From contig NZ_JALEGV010000011.1 of NCBI RefSeq assembly GCF_022763245.1, forward strand, positions 1 to 64,000: a stretch of 64,000 nucleotides of DNA. Reading direction: 5' to 3'. Position numbers and translations under genes: made by a program. The stretch's first letter is position 1. Every line of letters begins with the position of its first letter. The DNA is from Oricola sp. Its GTDB lineage: Bacteria > Pseudomonadota > Alphaproteobacteria > Rhizobiales > Rhizobiaceae. The notes under the pieces were generated by a model. That model had not been told where the DNA came from and did no database searches. It saw nothing but the letters and a program-made list of their open reading frames with translations. Below, piece after piece: positions 25,927 to 35,089 of the stretch.

Positions 25927-27500
25927 TAAGCCGCCCTCCTGAAAGGTGTACGCTGCGCAAGTCGAAAAAATCGGTCGAGCGTCTCGAAGCGATATGCGTC
26001 CAATGAGAGCCCATTGTATTCGCACAGGCGAAACACGGCTTCGCGCATATCCAACCGCGGCAGCAGGTAGTAGTCGAGCGGTGACTCGTTCCCCGCGCTC
26101 ATCCGAACGACAACGGTAATGTCTGGCTTTAGAGCCGTATCGAGCCTGACCTTCCATCTTGGTGAGCCGCTTACTGTCTGGAAGCATCGGGCCACAATGA
26201 TCGTCGCCGTGAACTCCTGATTGATAGTCAGAAGATCAGTTTCCGGGTCGGCCGCAACCACTCCACCATGGTTTCGAATGCCACGGACGGCACTCTCCAT
26301 GATTGACGGATGCAACCGCCGCAAAGCCCTATTGATCTCCAGATATCGATAGTCGTGCGGAGGTGTGAACCCGACCAACGCGTAAGCACGAAGGAGGCCG
26401 CCGAAGCGGGATCGGTATGCGCTGCTGGATGGGCAATCGTCCTGCTCGTCGATGATGAGGCCGGATAATTCACCGTGCGCTTCAAGGACCGAACGCAGGA
26501 GTTCCAGCATCTGATCATCGGAGAGGCGGGTCGATCTGGCAGCTATGATCGCCGCTGCCTTTTCGAATTGGGAGCGCTCGACGATTGCCGGAAACGCCCC
26601 TTCGGCCATAATCCAGTCTGCTCGTGGATTCTGCCTGTGATGTTGTTTGAGTTTGAAGGACGTTCGCCCCCAAACGTTGTCGCCGACATATTTCTCATTG
26701 ATCAGAATCTGGTGAACTGTGCCCCTCGTCCACGACCGGCCGAGGTCGGTTTGCGTCCCACGCTCGTTCAAGGTCGCGGCGATTTCGCTCTCGGAACGAC
26801 CGTCTTTGTTGAACATTGCATAGATTTCCCGAACCGTCCGAACCTCCTCGGGAGGCCCGTGCACGAGAACAACGCGGTCGGTGGCGATGCTTTTGCGCTC
26901 CCCCACGGTGAGCTCACCTTTGGGGTTTCCCGCTTGGTCGACCAGAAGGCGCCGCAGCCCGAAGCCCGCTGCGCCACCTTGGCGGTAGCCCAGCCGGATT
27001 AGGTTGGCTTGCCCTGCGAAAACCTTGACCGACAGCTCGCGGCTATACTCACCTGCCATTGCGCGCTTCACGGTCTTGATAATTGAAGAGCCTATGCTGC
27101 CATCGTTCTCGAATTGCTCGGCGCAATAGTGCACGTCCACCCCGGCGCGACGGCAGCGAAGCTCATAGGTGGCCGCTTCATCCGGGTCTTGGAACCTGCC
27201 CCAGCGACTGACGTCGTAAACAAGAACTGCACGAAAGTGGGCCTGGCCCGCCTCGACATCCTGGAGAAGTTCCTGAAGGGCTAATCGTCCGCCGAGGTTC
27301 AGTCCGCTCTTTCCCTCGTCCGCGTAGGTCCTGACGATCTCGTATCCCCGACGCTCGGCATAGCTACGTATGGCGGTTCTCTGGTTGTCGGTGGAATAGC
27401 GCTGATGTTCGGTGGACATGCGGACATATTCCGCAGCGGGAATTCTTTGATTGTCACCCCGCGGACCGTTTGTTTCAGCTTCGCTCCAGTCGATAACCAT
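25926..27500 (-). CDS. large serine recombinase of the recombinase-ParB-ParB module
   Basis: 524 residues. Resolvase catalytic Ser in YVRMSTEHQRYSTDNQ; then GKSGLNLGGR and VYDVSRWGRFQDPDEA of the domain. A recombinase domain follows (TLNERGTQTDLGRSWTRGTVHQILINEKYVG). No zinc ribbon is obvious. It differs strongly from the two platform recombinases. It likely mobilises an element spanning the neighbouring genes; ends are not identified. Confidence 0.88.
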   Translation of the reverse strand: MVIDWSEAETNGPRGDNQRIPAAEYVRMSTEHQRYSTDNQRTAIRSYAERRGYEIVRTYADEGKSGLNLGGRLALQELLQDVEAGQAHFRAVLVYDVSRWGRFQDPDEAATYELRCRRAGVDVHYCAEQFENDGSIGSSIIKTVKRAMAGEYSRELSVKVFAGQANLIRLGYRQGGAAGFGLRRLLVDQAGNPKGELTVGERKSIATDRVVLVHGPPEEVRTVREIYAMFNKDGRSESEIAATLNERGTQTDLGRSWTRGTVHQILINEKYVGDNVWGRTSFKLKQHHRQNPRADWIMAEGAFPAIVERSQFEKAAAIIAARSTRLSDDQMLELLRSVLEAHGELSGLIIDEQDDCPSSSAYRSRFGGLLRAYALVGFTPPHDYRYLEINRALRRLHPSIMESAVRGIRNHGGVVAADPETDLLTINQEFTATIIVARCFQTVSGSPRWKVRLDTALKPDITVVVRMSAGNESPLDYYLLPRLDMREAVFRLCEYNGLSLDAYRFETLDRFFRLAQRTPFRRAA

Positions 27501-27607
27501 CTTGCAGGCCCCGCACTCAGAGAAAACGAGGAGAAAGACCCTCTATCATCCCACTAGGGCAATTTAGGCGGTAGAAAACTTCCAAAAACCGGCAGAGGAC
27601 TTCCGAA

Positions 27608-27955
27608 ATGCGGCTTTCACCTACTGATGAGGAATACGCCGATCGAATTGGCGCGGCTCTTCGTTCGCAACTCGGCGGATCACACAGAGCAGCGAAGACG
27701 GTAATGAACTGGACTGGCGCCAGCGATAGAACCGCCAGAACGTGGCTCCACGGTACCGGCGGCCCGAGCGGGGCACACTTGATCTGCTTGGCCAGAGAAT
27801 CTCCGCCGGTCTGGGAGGTGGTCTGTGACTGGACGGGACATCCAGAGGCGATACTGGCGCTGGATATCCACGCATCCGAGGTCGCGTTGGCACAGGCAAT
27901 TGGCGCGCTTGAGAGGCTGAAACGCCGGAGCGGCGGAGTCCAAGTCCCACGGTGA
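27608..27955 (+). CDS. small putative DNA-binding protein divergent from the recombinase
   Basis: 115 residues. A helical N-terminus (YADRIGAALRSQLGGSHRAAKTVMNWTGASDRTARTWLHGT) reads like a phage-type HTH where the second helix is TGASDRTARTWL. It lies across a 107 bp divergent promoter from the recombinase operon, as expected of a regulator. Function inferred from motif and position. Confidence 0.6.
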   Translation: MRLSPTDEEYADRIGAALRSQLGGSHRAAKTVMNWTGASDRTARTWLHGTGGPSGAHLICLARESPPVWEVVCDWTGHPEAILALDIHASEVALAQAIGALERLKRRSGGVQVPR

Positions 27956-28105
27956 GAAGCCCACCTACTCTAAATTGGTCGATCACCTGAATTCTATAAA
28001 GAAGCATAGTTATGGGCGAGTATCGATTAGCTTTACCGCGCCGCATAAGAGGATTTTGGGAATAGGTGAATAATCTCGAGTTTTGCAGACCTCCGTGGTT
28101 CCCTT

Positions 28106-28606
28106 TTCCGTTGCCGTTCGAACGCGGCGGGTGACAATATCCTTTATGTGCCGGCTTGTGGTTCAGGTTGTTGAAGGTCTCGATGAAGTCGATACGTCCT
28201 GCTTGCGTCGACAAGATTCTTATGAATTCGGCGCCGTATCCGCTCACGGTTGAGCAGAAGCAGCTGACTGCAACAGCCTTGCCGAGCAATTCCCACGCCA
28301 ACTCATCGAGCGGTCCAGACTATGAGCCCTGATCCGAATGGATTAGCGCTTTGTGTTTTGGCTTCCGCCAGCAGCAACGCCTGCAGAACTACATCCGTCG
28401 TCTGCGGGCTCTGCATTGACCAGCCAAATGTGGCGGGAGTAGAGTTTGATCACGAATGCCAGATAAGTAAAGCCTCCCAGCGTACCGATAGACCGCGATG
28501 TACAGGGCATAGCGGTGTAAGGTCCAAAGACGATATGATACTTGCTGCACTCAAAATCCCGCCGGACTGTTGGATTTGGAGTACTAGCGAACCGCCATGT
28601 AGGCAT
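28106..28606 (-). pseudogene. decayed IS3-family transposase (orfB fragment)
   Basis: Frame-shifted and stop-bearing remnants read, in order, GTLGGFTYLAFVIKLYSRHI (IS3 catalytic core around the second Asp), ALIHSDQGS followed by an in-frame TAG, and IDFIETFNNLN...GYCHPP (orfB C-terminus). The DDE residues are partly lost. This is a relic, not a functional transposase. It adjoins the 3' end of nnrS, and so marks the left edge of the nitrate block. Confidence 0.65.
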
Positions 28607-29738
28607 ATCTTAAACTAAACAGCGCGAACGCCAATATCCAGAGCGAACCACTAGCGACCAGTAACATTGAATTCGGCACCGTAGCGTACCCAAAACGAAG
28701 GATGACGCTCATCGTCAACGCCGCGTAGATTGCTAGGATCGAGCCGTCGGCATGCAGCTTCTGGCCAGTGTGACCTAGACTGGCGCGGGTCATGACCGCG
28801 AGCGTCATCATTCCGATCGCTCCTGCCGTCAGAAGATGCAGTGCCCCGGCTGGCGGAATGCGATCAGGAATAACGATAGACAACGCCAACGCGATCATCC
28901 CCGCTGGAATGAAGGCGTATGCGACGTGCAGTATCACCACGAGGCTTTCGGAGAAGGTCTGCCAGCCCTTCCAACGGGCCATGCGGACAAGGTTGAGCAA
29001 TCCCGTCAGACCGAGGCCGATGGCCGCAAGGATGCTCTGCGGGGCAGCTATCCAGGTCAGAAAGGCGGCGGCGGACGCCAGGATGGTCAGTCCGTCGTAA
29101 CGGCCAAACGGAACCGGCAGCAAATTCGATCCCTTCTGCACGAGCCAGTTGCGCGTGAAGCTCGGGATGATCCGCCCGCCGATCAGCATGATCAGAAGCA
29201 GGATGACGGCGATTCCCGCGCGACGGCTGTAATCACCCGTTCCGTATGCCGCGATTTCGTAGTGATATCCAGCATTTGCGGAGGCGAAGAGCATCACCAG
29301 CGCCAGCACACGCAGGTTCTTGTAGTTGCGTCCTGCAATGAGTTCGCGCGCGATCACGAAGATCAGCCAGGCCGGAAACGCAAGATCGACCGCGGCGACG
29401 AGCAAGGCGCCTGAATTCGCCGAAAAGGCGAGAGCGACGCGACCGGCGATCCAGAGGGCGAACAGGAACAGCAGTCGCCCGCCCGAGACCGGGAGCCGTC
29501 TTGTCCAGTTCGGCACCGCGGTCAGCAGGAAGCCCGCGATCACCGCGCCCGTATAGCCGAACAGGAACTCGTGGACATGCCAGTCGACCGCCCCGAGAGC
29601 CGGGGAAATGATTTCGACGCCCGACAGCGAGGCGACAAAGATCGCCATGGCGAGCGCCGCCCAGGCGGCCGCCCCGAGAAAGAACAGGCGAAAGCCCTGC
29701 CGCAACAATGGCGGCATGGGCGTTGCATCGCGATTCAC
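28584..29738 (-). CDS. nnrS: NnrS family membrane protein
   Basis: 384 residues from a GTG at 29738, just past the mog/moaB stop; an ATG at 29720 is the alternative. About 12 hydrophobic helices, with the HVHEFLFGYTGAVIAGFLLTAVPNWT motif of NnrS (His pair and Trp) and the NAGYHYEIAAYGTG segment. NnrS is a haem- and copper-containing inner-membrane protein that relieves nitrosative stress. It is the last gene of the nitrate operon; the downstream edge meets an IS relic. Confidence 0.9.
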   Translation of the reverse strand: MNRDATPMPPLLRQGFRLFFLGAAAWAALAMAIFVASLSGVEIISPALGAVDWHVHEFLFGYTGAVIAGFLLTAVPNWTRRLPVSGGRLLFLFALWIAGRVALAFSANSGALLVAAVDLAFPAWLIFVIARELIAGRNYKNLRVLALVMLFASANAGYHYEIAAYGTGDYSRRAGIAVILLLIMLIGGRIIPSFTRNWLVQKGSNLLPVPFGRYDGLTILASAAAFLTWIAAPQSILAAIGLGLTGLLNLVRMARWKGWQTFSESLVVILHVAYAFIPAGMIALALSIVIPDRIPPAGALHLLTAGAIGMMTLAVMTRASLGHTGQKLHADGSILAIYAALTMSVILRFGYATVPNSMLLVASGSLWILAFALFSLRYAYMAVR

Positions 29739-29752
29739 TGGACGTCCCTCGG

Positions 29753-30274
29753 CTAGCTGGCTGACCGATAGGCGTTCAGTACGGCCGGATTTGTGTCCAT
29801 ATGTCCGGCGCCGATCACCTTCAGGCAGTGCGGTACGCTCGGAAAGACCGTTTCCAGGCAAACGCGTATCGACGCGAGATGGGCCGGAATATTGATAATG
29901 AGTGTGTGCCCACGTATTCCGGCGGAGTCCCGGGACAACATCGCGATCGGACTTTGATCCAGACTGACGCGCCGCAAGAGTTCGCCAAATCCCGGCAATT
30001 CCTTCGAAATAATCGCACGCATGGCGAGAGGCGTGTTGTCATGCGCCGACGGGCCCGTTCCGCCGGTGGTCAGAACCAGATCGAACCTGTCCTGATCGCA
30101 TAGTTCGATGAGAGCATCGTTGACGATCTCGAAATCATTCCCGATGACTTTTCGCGTCAGTGAATAGGGTGATGTCACGACCTTGCTCAGCCATTCCTCG
30201 ATCATCGTCCCCGATAGATCCTCGTATTCTCCGCGCACGGCGCGATCGGAGATGGTCAAGACAGCGATTTTCAT
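29753..30274 (-). CDS. molybdopterin adenylyltransferase, MogA/MoaB family
   Basis: 173 residues from the ATG at 30274 with AGGAGG in front. MogA/MoaB fold: IAVLTISDRAVRGEYEDLSG, then LVLTTGGTGPSAHDNTPLAM (the TGGTG motif that binds molybdopterin). It adenylates molybdopterin before metal insertion by MoeA, which is encoded nearby. MogA versus MoaB cannot be separated by eye, so no symbol is given. Confidence 0.88.
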   Translation of the reverse strand: MKIAVLTISDRAVRGEYEDLSGTMIEEWLSKVVTSPYSLTRKVIGNDFEIVNDALIELCDQDRFDLVLTTGGTGPSAHDNTPLAMRAIISKELPGFGELLRRVSLDQSPIAMLSRDSAGIRGHTLIINIPAHLASIRVCLETVFPSVPHCLKVIGAGHMDTNPAVLNAYRSAS

Positions 30275-30411
30275 TTTCAGCCTCCTAAAACTGATATGTG
30301 ACGATTGATCCCGGAGAGCCCGGTTCTTTCCATGTTGAATAGATGATCTTTCGGTCTGGCGTTCGGCACGGAGGTACGCGACGGCAGTGTGCGTTCGACG
30401 GGTCCCGCGTG

Positions 30412-30957
30412 TCAGGCCGCATCGCGCGCCCTGCCCCGCCGGGCAATCGCCTCCAGCGCCCAATGCGTGGCGGCTTCAGCATCAGGTTCGAGGAACACGT
30501 CCGTTCCGGCGGCAAACTCGCTCCAGAATGGTTCGTAGGTCGCCCGGACGGCGGTCAGCACAGGCACGCCAAGACCGCAGGCGTTTTCGATCACCGATCG
30601 GAAACCCTGCCCGTCCGACTCCCCCTTGCCGAAACGGTTGAGGACGAGAAGGTCTGTGGCAGAATCCAGAACTGTGAGGAGCCGCCCGGACACATCGGCC
30701 AGCGCTTGCTGGTCGAGCCGGCAGCCCCGCGATCCCGCTCCAAGCGCCTGGGTGATACGCAGTTGCTCTCCGCTCGAAACATCCTCCAGGAAAGTCGCGG
30801 GGCAGCAGCCCGGCCCGTCTGGCGTCTCGCGCTGAAGATAGCCGGCGGCGCGATAGCCACGCGACCGAACCGCGCGCACAACGGTTTCGAGAATTTCGTC
30901 GATGCGGTCCCCGTCGCCGAAACGTATGGCGGCGACGGCCAGCGGATGATCGGTCAT
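30412..30957 (-). CDS. DUF2478 domain protein, putative NTP-binding
   Basis: 181 residues. It ends with an acidic/basic helix and contains LVLNRFGKGESDGQGFRSVI, the DUF2478 signature. Members are found in molybdenum-cofactor or nitrate-respiration clusters and have been suggested to bind nucleotides; the biochemical role is not established. It overlaps moeA by four bases (ATGA). Confidence 0.8.
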   Translation of the reverse strand: MTDHPLAVAAIRFGDGDRIDEILETVVRAVRSRGYRAAGYLQRETPDGPGCCPATFLEDVSSGEQLRITQALGAGSRGCRLDQQALADVSGRLLTVLDSATDLLVLNRFGKGESDGQGFRSVIENACGLGVPVLTAVRATYEPFWSEFAAGTDVFLEPDAEAATHWALEAIARRGRARDAA

Positions 30958-32264
30958 GTGAAGTCTCCATTCGTTGTTCCCGCCAGTTGCTGGCAGAAAG
31001 GCAGGAAGCCCAGCGCGTCGCCGGGCGCGATCTGTTGCGTGTCTGCCGAAATGACTGCGAGCCCGTCGGCGAGACCGAGCGCATAAAGCGTGCCGGAACT
31101 GCCGTTGCCGAGCGCCTCGACGACCGGCAGGCCCTCCGGCGAGTGGGAAACGATCCGGGCCGGCACATATTCGGTGCGGCCGGTCTTGCGACGGGCGGCA
31201 TATCCGGCTCGCGCCGGCATTTCGCCACCGCGCGGATCGCTGACGCCGCCGAGGCGCAGGATCTGTTCGCGCACGAAGAGTTCAAACCCCACGAACGCCG
31301 CCAGGGGATTGCCCGGCAGGCCGAAATAGGCGGTCCGGCCGAGCGTGCCGAACAAGGCGGGCTTGCCCGGCTTCAGCGCCACCTTCCAGGCGCGGATCTC
31401 GCCGCCGGCTCTGGCGAAGGCCGAACGAACAAAGTCGCGCCCGCCGGCCGAGACGGCGCCTGAGGACAGCAGCATGTCGAATTTATCCGCATGGCGGGAG
31501 AAGAAACGAACCGTCGCTTCGTGGTCGTCATCGACGATACCCAGATCGACGACCTCGGCCCCCGCGGCTTCGGCCAGAGCGATCAGCACGGGCCGGTTCG
31601 CGTCGAAGATGCGGCCTTCTTCCGGCGCTGCCGGCGAAACCAGTTCGCTGCCAGTGGAAAAGATGCCGACACGCGGGCGCCGATACACGTTCAAGTCGCC
31701 AAACCCGTTCGCGGCGAGCAGCCCGATATGCCGCGGTTCTATCCATGTCCCCGCCACGGCAAGCAGCGCATCGCGTTCGATGTCGCTGCCGAGCGGTCGA
31801 ATGTTCTCGCCGGAATGCGGACGGCGGCCGAGCGTGACGCACGCACCCTCATCCGTGCAATCCTCGATCACGACGACAGCGTCTGCGCCTGCGGGAACCG
31901 GAGCGCCAGTATAGATCCTTTTCGCGGTGCCCTTCTTCCATGAGTCGACCCCGGAACGATCTCCGGCCGCTACTGTTTGGTTGACGGTCAGGCGCCAGGG
32001 CCCCTGCCCTTCCAGATCGGCAACGCGGACGGCAAACCCGTCCATTGCCGACTGGTCGAAGAACGGCATCGGACGCGGCGCGGTGATATTTTCGGCGACG
32101 ACCCTTCCGCTGGCCTTGCCAAGCCGGACGACTTCCGTCTCCCTGACCGGAGAGACGAGCGAGCGGGCAGTGGCGGCTGCCTGCGCGACTGTCAGCATGT
32201 TTTCGAGATGACGCGGGTCATCGCAGCCGCAGCGCGATGTGCCGATTGCGCTATGAATGGTCAT
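30954..32264 (-). CDS. moeA: molybdopterin molybdenumtransferase MoeA
   Basis: 436 residues from the ATG at 32264. MoeA features: PFFDQSAMDGFAVR (ligand region), IYTGAPVPAGADAVVVIED, IFSTGSELV, and the LKPGKPALFG and FGLPGNPLAAFV motifs near the end. It inserts molybdate into adenylated molybdopterin, supplying cofactor for NarG. It overlaps the carbonic anhydrase gene by 14 bases. It belongs to the nitrate operon, so the cell carries a dedicated copy here. Confidence 0.93.
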   Translation of the reverse strand: MTIHSAIGTSRCGCDDPRHLENMLTVAQAAATARSLVSPVRETEVVRLGKASGRVVAENITAPRPMPFFDQSAMDGFAVRVADLEGQGPWRLTVNQTVAAGDRSGVDSWKKGTAKRIYTGAPVPAGADAVVVIEDCTDEGACVTLGRRPHSGENIRPLGSDIERDALLAVAGTWIEPRHIGLLAANGFGDLNVYRRPRVGIFSTGSELVSPAAPEEGRIFDANRPVLIALAEAAGAEVVDLGIVDDDHEATVRFFSRHADKFDMLLSSGAVSAGGRDFVRSAFARAGGEIRAWKVALKPGKPALFGTLGRTAYFGLPGNPLAAFVGFELFVREQILRLGGVSDPRGGEMPARAGYAARRKTGRTEYVPARIVSHSPEGLPVVEALGNGSSGTLYALGLADGLAVISADTQQIAPGDALGFLPFCQQLAGTTNGDFT

Positions 32265-32871
32265 GGCATTTCTCCAACTGGCCTCCGCCACAGCCGCATT
32301 CGAGATCGCGGATCAGGCCGTCATTGAGGCCGTAGACCCAGCCGTGAATGGCCAGTTCCTTGCCGCGCTTCCAGGCCGACTGGATGATCGGAGTGCGCGA
32401 CAGGCCCTCCACCTGTGCCGCTATGGACAGCTCGCAGAGGCGGTTGAGGCGGGTGTCCGGATCGAGGACCGCGTTCAGCGCCTGATCATGCGTGTCAGCG
32501 ACATCGCGGATCGGCTGCAGCCAGTGGTCGATGATGCCGTGGCGATGGCCGTCCATGGCGGCGCGGACGCCGCCACAGCCATAGTGGCCGCAGACGATGA
32601 TGTGCTTCACTTCGAGTGTCTCGACCGCGAATTCGAGCACCGACAACAGGTTGAGGTCGGCGCGATGAACGAGATTTGCGACATTGCGGTGGACGAAGAC
32701 CTCGCCGGGCTCCAATCCGGTGATGACATTCGCGGGAACACGGCTGTCAGAACATCCGATCCAGAGATAGTCCGGGCGCTGCAGTGCCGAAAGCCGCCGG
32801 AAATAGTCCGGATCCTCGCGAACCTTGTCCGTCGCCCAGCGGATATTGTGGTCGAGCAGATCAGACAGCAT
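32251..32871 (-). CDS. beta-class carbonic anhydrase
   Basis: 206 residues from the ATG at 32871. Zinc ligands: Cys and Asp in IGCSDSRVP, His and Cys in VCGHYGCGGV, matching the CxDxR...HxxC set of beta carbonic anhydrases. It interconverts CO2 and bicarbonate in the cytosol. Its place inside a nitrate operon is unusual; it overlaps hemerythrin by 11 bases and moeA by 14, which suggests coordinated expression under anoxia. Confidence 0.93.
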   Translation of the reverse strand: MLSDLLDHNIRWATDKVREDPDYFRRLSALQRPDYLWIGCSDSRVPANVITGLEPGEVFVHRNVANLVHRADLNLLSVLEFAVETLEVKHIIVCGHYGCGGVRAAMDGHRHGIIDHWLQPIRDVADTHDQALNAVLDPDTRLNRLCELSIAAQVEGLSRTPIIQSAWKRGKELAIHGWVYGLNDGLIRDLECGCGGGQLEKCHDHS

Positions 32872-33433
32872 GGGAAAATCCCCGGAAATCGATACCACGG
32901 CGCGCCGCCATGCGACGACCGAGATTGTGCAGGTCGTCGACGGTCAGCCGAACCCGCGCCAGCGGCAGGACGATCGCGTTTTCCACGACCAAGTGACGTC
33001 TTTCGTTGGCGGCAAAGCGGTGCAGCAGGGCGCGAAACGTTTTAGTGAAGCGCTTGCCGGCTTTCGCCCCGTCCAGGTCCTCAAGTATCGCGTTCGCATC
33101 GAACTTGTCGGCAGCATGTTCCTGACTCAGCGCGCCCAGAACCTCGTCGATCCGGTCCTCCGGTTCCGCGCGGCGGCGCAAAAGCGGAAACAGGTCTTCC
33201 TCCTCATCGATGACATGCGGGCCGAATTCCTCGCGCAGGAAACGCAACACCGCGGCTATGCATTCCTCGTCGCGCGCGCGGTCATCGGCTATACGGTCGA
33301 TCGTCCAGCAGAGTGTGCGCTGCCGAAAATGCTCGGCGAGGATGTATTCGAGCGGAGACGCAAGCTGTTCGGCTGGCGTCGGCGTCGCCAGCGTCGCCAG
33401 GGCCATGTGCCGTGCCTCTTCCTGCTTGTTCAC
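32861..33433 (-). CDS. hemerythrin-domain protein
   Basis: 190 residues. Four-helix plan: H in AEHFRQRTLCWTIDRI, H-x3-E in PHVIDEEEDLFPLL, H in SQEHAADKFDA and H in NERRHLVVENAIVLP, which is the His/Glu set of a di-iron site, as in the RIC/YtfE-like or hemerythrin family. Likely role is NO or O2 handling or iron-sulfur repair during nitrate respiration. Ends 10 bases after the PpiC gene. Confidence 0.85.
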   Translation of the reverse strand: MNKQEEARHMALATLATPTPAEQLASPLEYILAEHFRQRTLCWTIDRIADDRARDEECIAAVLRFLREEFGPHVIDEEEDLFPLLRRRAEPEDRIDEVLGALSQEHAADKFDANAILEDLDGAKAGKRFTKTFRALLHRFAANERRHLVVENAIVLPLARVRLTVDDLHNLGRRMAARRGIDFRGFSHAV

Positions 33434-33443
33434 CGTCTGCCTC

Positions 33444-34352
33444 CTACTGGACGAGCGGACCGTCCGCGCCGTTCAGCGAAATGCCTTTGATTTCGGCCTG
33501 ACCGGCAAGCACGGAAATGTATTGCGAGACCGCTTTCGACCATGCGGATGCCTCCAGCCAGGCGGCGATGCGTTGGGCCACCATCTCGAAAGGGAGCTGC
33601 CGTCCTTCGATCCGCCGGTCGAGCGCGATCACGTGGAAGCCGAAGCGGCTCCCGACCGGGACGGCGGAGACATCGCCTTCCCCCATCTCGGCCAGCGCTT
33701 CCTCGAATTCGCTGACCGTGCTTCCGCGCGTCAGCTGACCGAGATTGCCGCCCTGCTCACGCGATGGACACGCGGAATATTCCTTCGCCAGCTCCGAAAA
33801 GCGTCCGCGCCGCTGAGCGAGCACGTTGCACAGGTCGGCGGCGGTTCGGCGTGCCGCATCGCGGGCCTCACGATCCGATTCGGGCGCGGCGATCAGGATA
33901 TGCCGCGCTTCGTAAAGCGGCTCCGTGCGAAATTTGTCCGGATGGCGATCGTAATAACGGCGGCATTCTTCATCGGTCGCCAGCGGCGCCTGCACTTCGC
34001 GTTCCATCAGCAGGCGGATGGCGGCGTCGCGCTCCGTCTCCACGCGTCCCGCCTCGTCGCGGGCAGACGAGACGTCGATATTGAGGAGTTTGGCCTCCTG
34101 CCAAAGCAATTCCCGGATCACGAGTGCCTCCGCCGCGGCACGCAACGCACCGCCGGGATTTTTAGCCGGATGGTTCTGGGCTTCGGCCAGCACGTCAGCC
34201 TCCGGAATCGAGACACCGTTGACGGAAATTTCCCGGATTACCGGCGCGGCCTTCGGCGGGATCCGCGTGTCCGGTTCCTGGTATGTCGTGTAGCCCTCCC
34301 CCTCCGACGCCGCAGGGGTTTTCAGGGTTGGATTTTGATAGATCGTCGCCAT
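33444..34352 (-). CDS. peptidyl-prolyl isomerase of the parvulin (PpiC/NifM) type
   Basis: 302 residues from the ATG at 34352, preceded by GGAGTGAT; in-frame ATG at 34409 extends into narI. Parvulin domain at about 150-255: EARHILIAAPESDREARDAARR, FSELAKEYSACPSREQGGNLG and VGSRFGFHVIALDRR. No signal peptide, so it works in the cytosol. In many alpha- and betaproteobacterial nar operons a parvulin follows narI and may help nitrate reductase assembly. Confidence 0.87.
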   Translation of the reverse strand: MATIYQNPTLKTPAASEGEGYTTYQEPDTRIPPKAAPVIREISVNGVSIPEADVLAEAQNHPAKNPGGALRAAAEALVIRELLWQEAKLLNIDVSSARDEAGRVETERDAAIRLLMEREVQAPLATDEECRRYYDRHPDKFRTEPLYEARHILIAAPESDREARDAARRTAADLCNVLAQRRGRFSELAKEYSACPSREQGGNLGQLTRGSTVSEFEEALAEMGEGDVSAVPVGSRFGFHVIALDRRIEGRQLPFEMVAQRIAAWLEASAWSKAVSQYISVLAGQAEIKGISLNGADGPLVQ

Positions 34353-34356
34353 CGGA

Positions 34357-35076
34357 TCACTCCGCAGGAACGCGGGTCTGCGCCGCGCGACGGTTGCGTT
34401 CGCGCACAACCTGATATCCCGGCCGCCACATGTAGCGGACCGGAACGCTCAGCATGTGCACGAGCCGGGTGAACGGGAACAGCAGCAGGATTGTCAGGCC
34501 GAGCGTCAGGTGAAGCTTGAAGACGATCGAGGCGTCCGCCACGTAGCTCGACGCCGCACCGTTGAAGGTGAAGATGCCCTGCGCCCAGGTCATGAATTTC
34601 ACCATCTCGTGGCCGTCGAGATGCTGCAGCGAGATCGGGATTGTCAACAGGCCGAGGGCCAGCTGGATCCACAGCAGCACGATGATCAGCGTGTCCGTTG
34701 CGCTCGAAGCAGCGCGTACGCGGGCATCGAACAGGCGCCGGTGAATGAGCAATGTCGCGCCGATGATCGCCATGATCCCGGCGATGCCGCCCGCGATGAC
34801 CGCCAGGAGCTGCTTCGCGCCATGGCTGATGCCAATCGCGTCGAAGATGGCGATCGGCGTCAGCAATCCGATCAGGTGACCAAAGAAGATCACCAGGACG
34901 CCGACATGGAACAGAACCGACCCCCAGATCAGCTGCTTGCGACGCAACAGCTGCGAGGAGCCGGATTTCCAGGTGTAGGGCTCGCGGTCGTAGCGGGCGG
35001 CGGTGCCGAGTATCAGCACCGCGAGCGCGATGTAGGGATAGATCCCGAAGAGAAGCGTGTTGATGAATTCAGACAT
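34357..35076 (-). CDS. narI: respiratory nitrate reductase gamma subunit NarI
   Basis: 239 residues from the ATG at 35076. Five hydrophobic helices. Haem-b ligand His residues are seen in FHVGVLVIFFGHLIG and in LHLTLGLTILLLFPFTRLVHML. NarI takes electrons from quinol and passes them to NarH. Stop TGA is five bases before the PpiC start. Length is normal for the family. Confidence 0.96.
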   Translation of the reverse strand: MSEFINTLLFGIYPYIALAVLILGTAARYDREPYTWKSGSSQLLRRKQLIWGSVLFHVGVLVIFFGHLIGLLTPIAIFDAIGISHGAKQLLAVIAGGIAGIMAIIGATLLIHRRLFDARVRAASSATDTLIIVLLWIQLALGLLTIPISLQHLDGHEMVKFMTWAQGIFTFNGAASSYVADASIVFKLHLTLGLTILLLFPFTRLVHMLSVPVRYMWRPGYQVVRERNRRAAQTRVPAE

Positions 35077-35089
35077 TTTTCCTGTCCTC

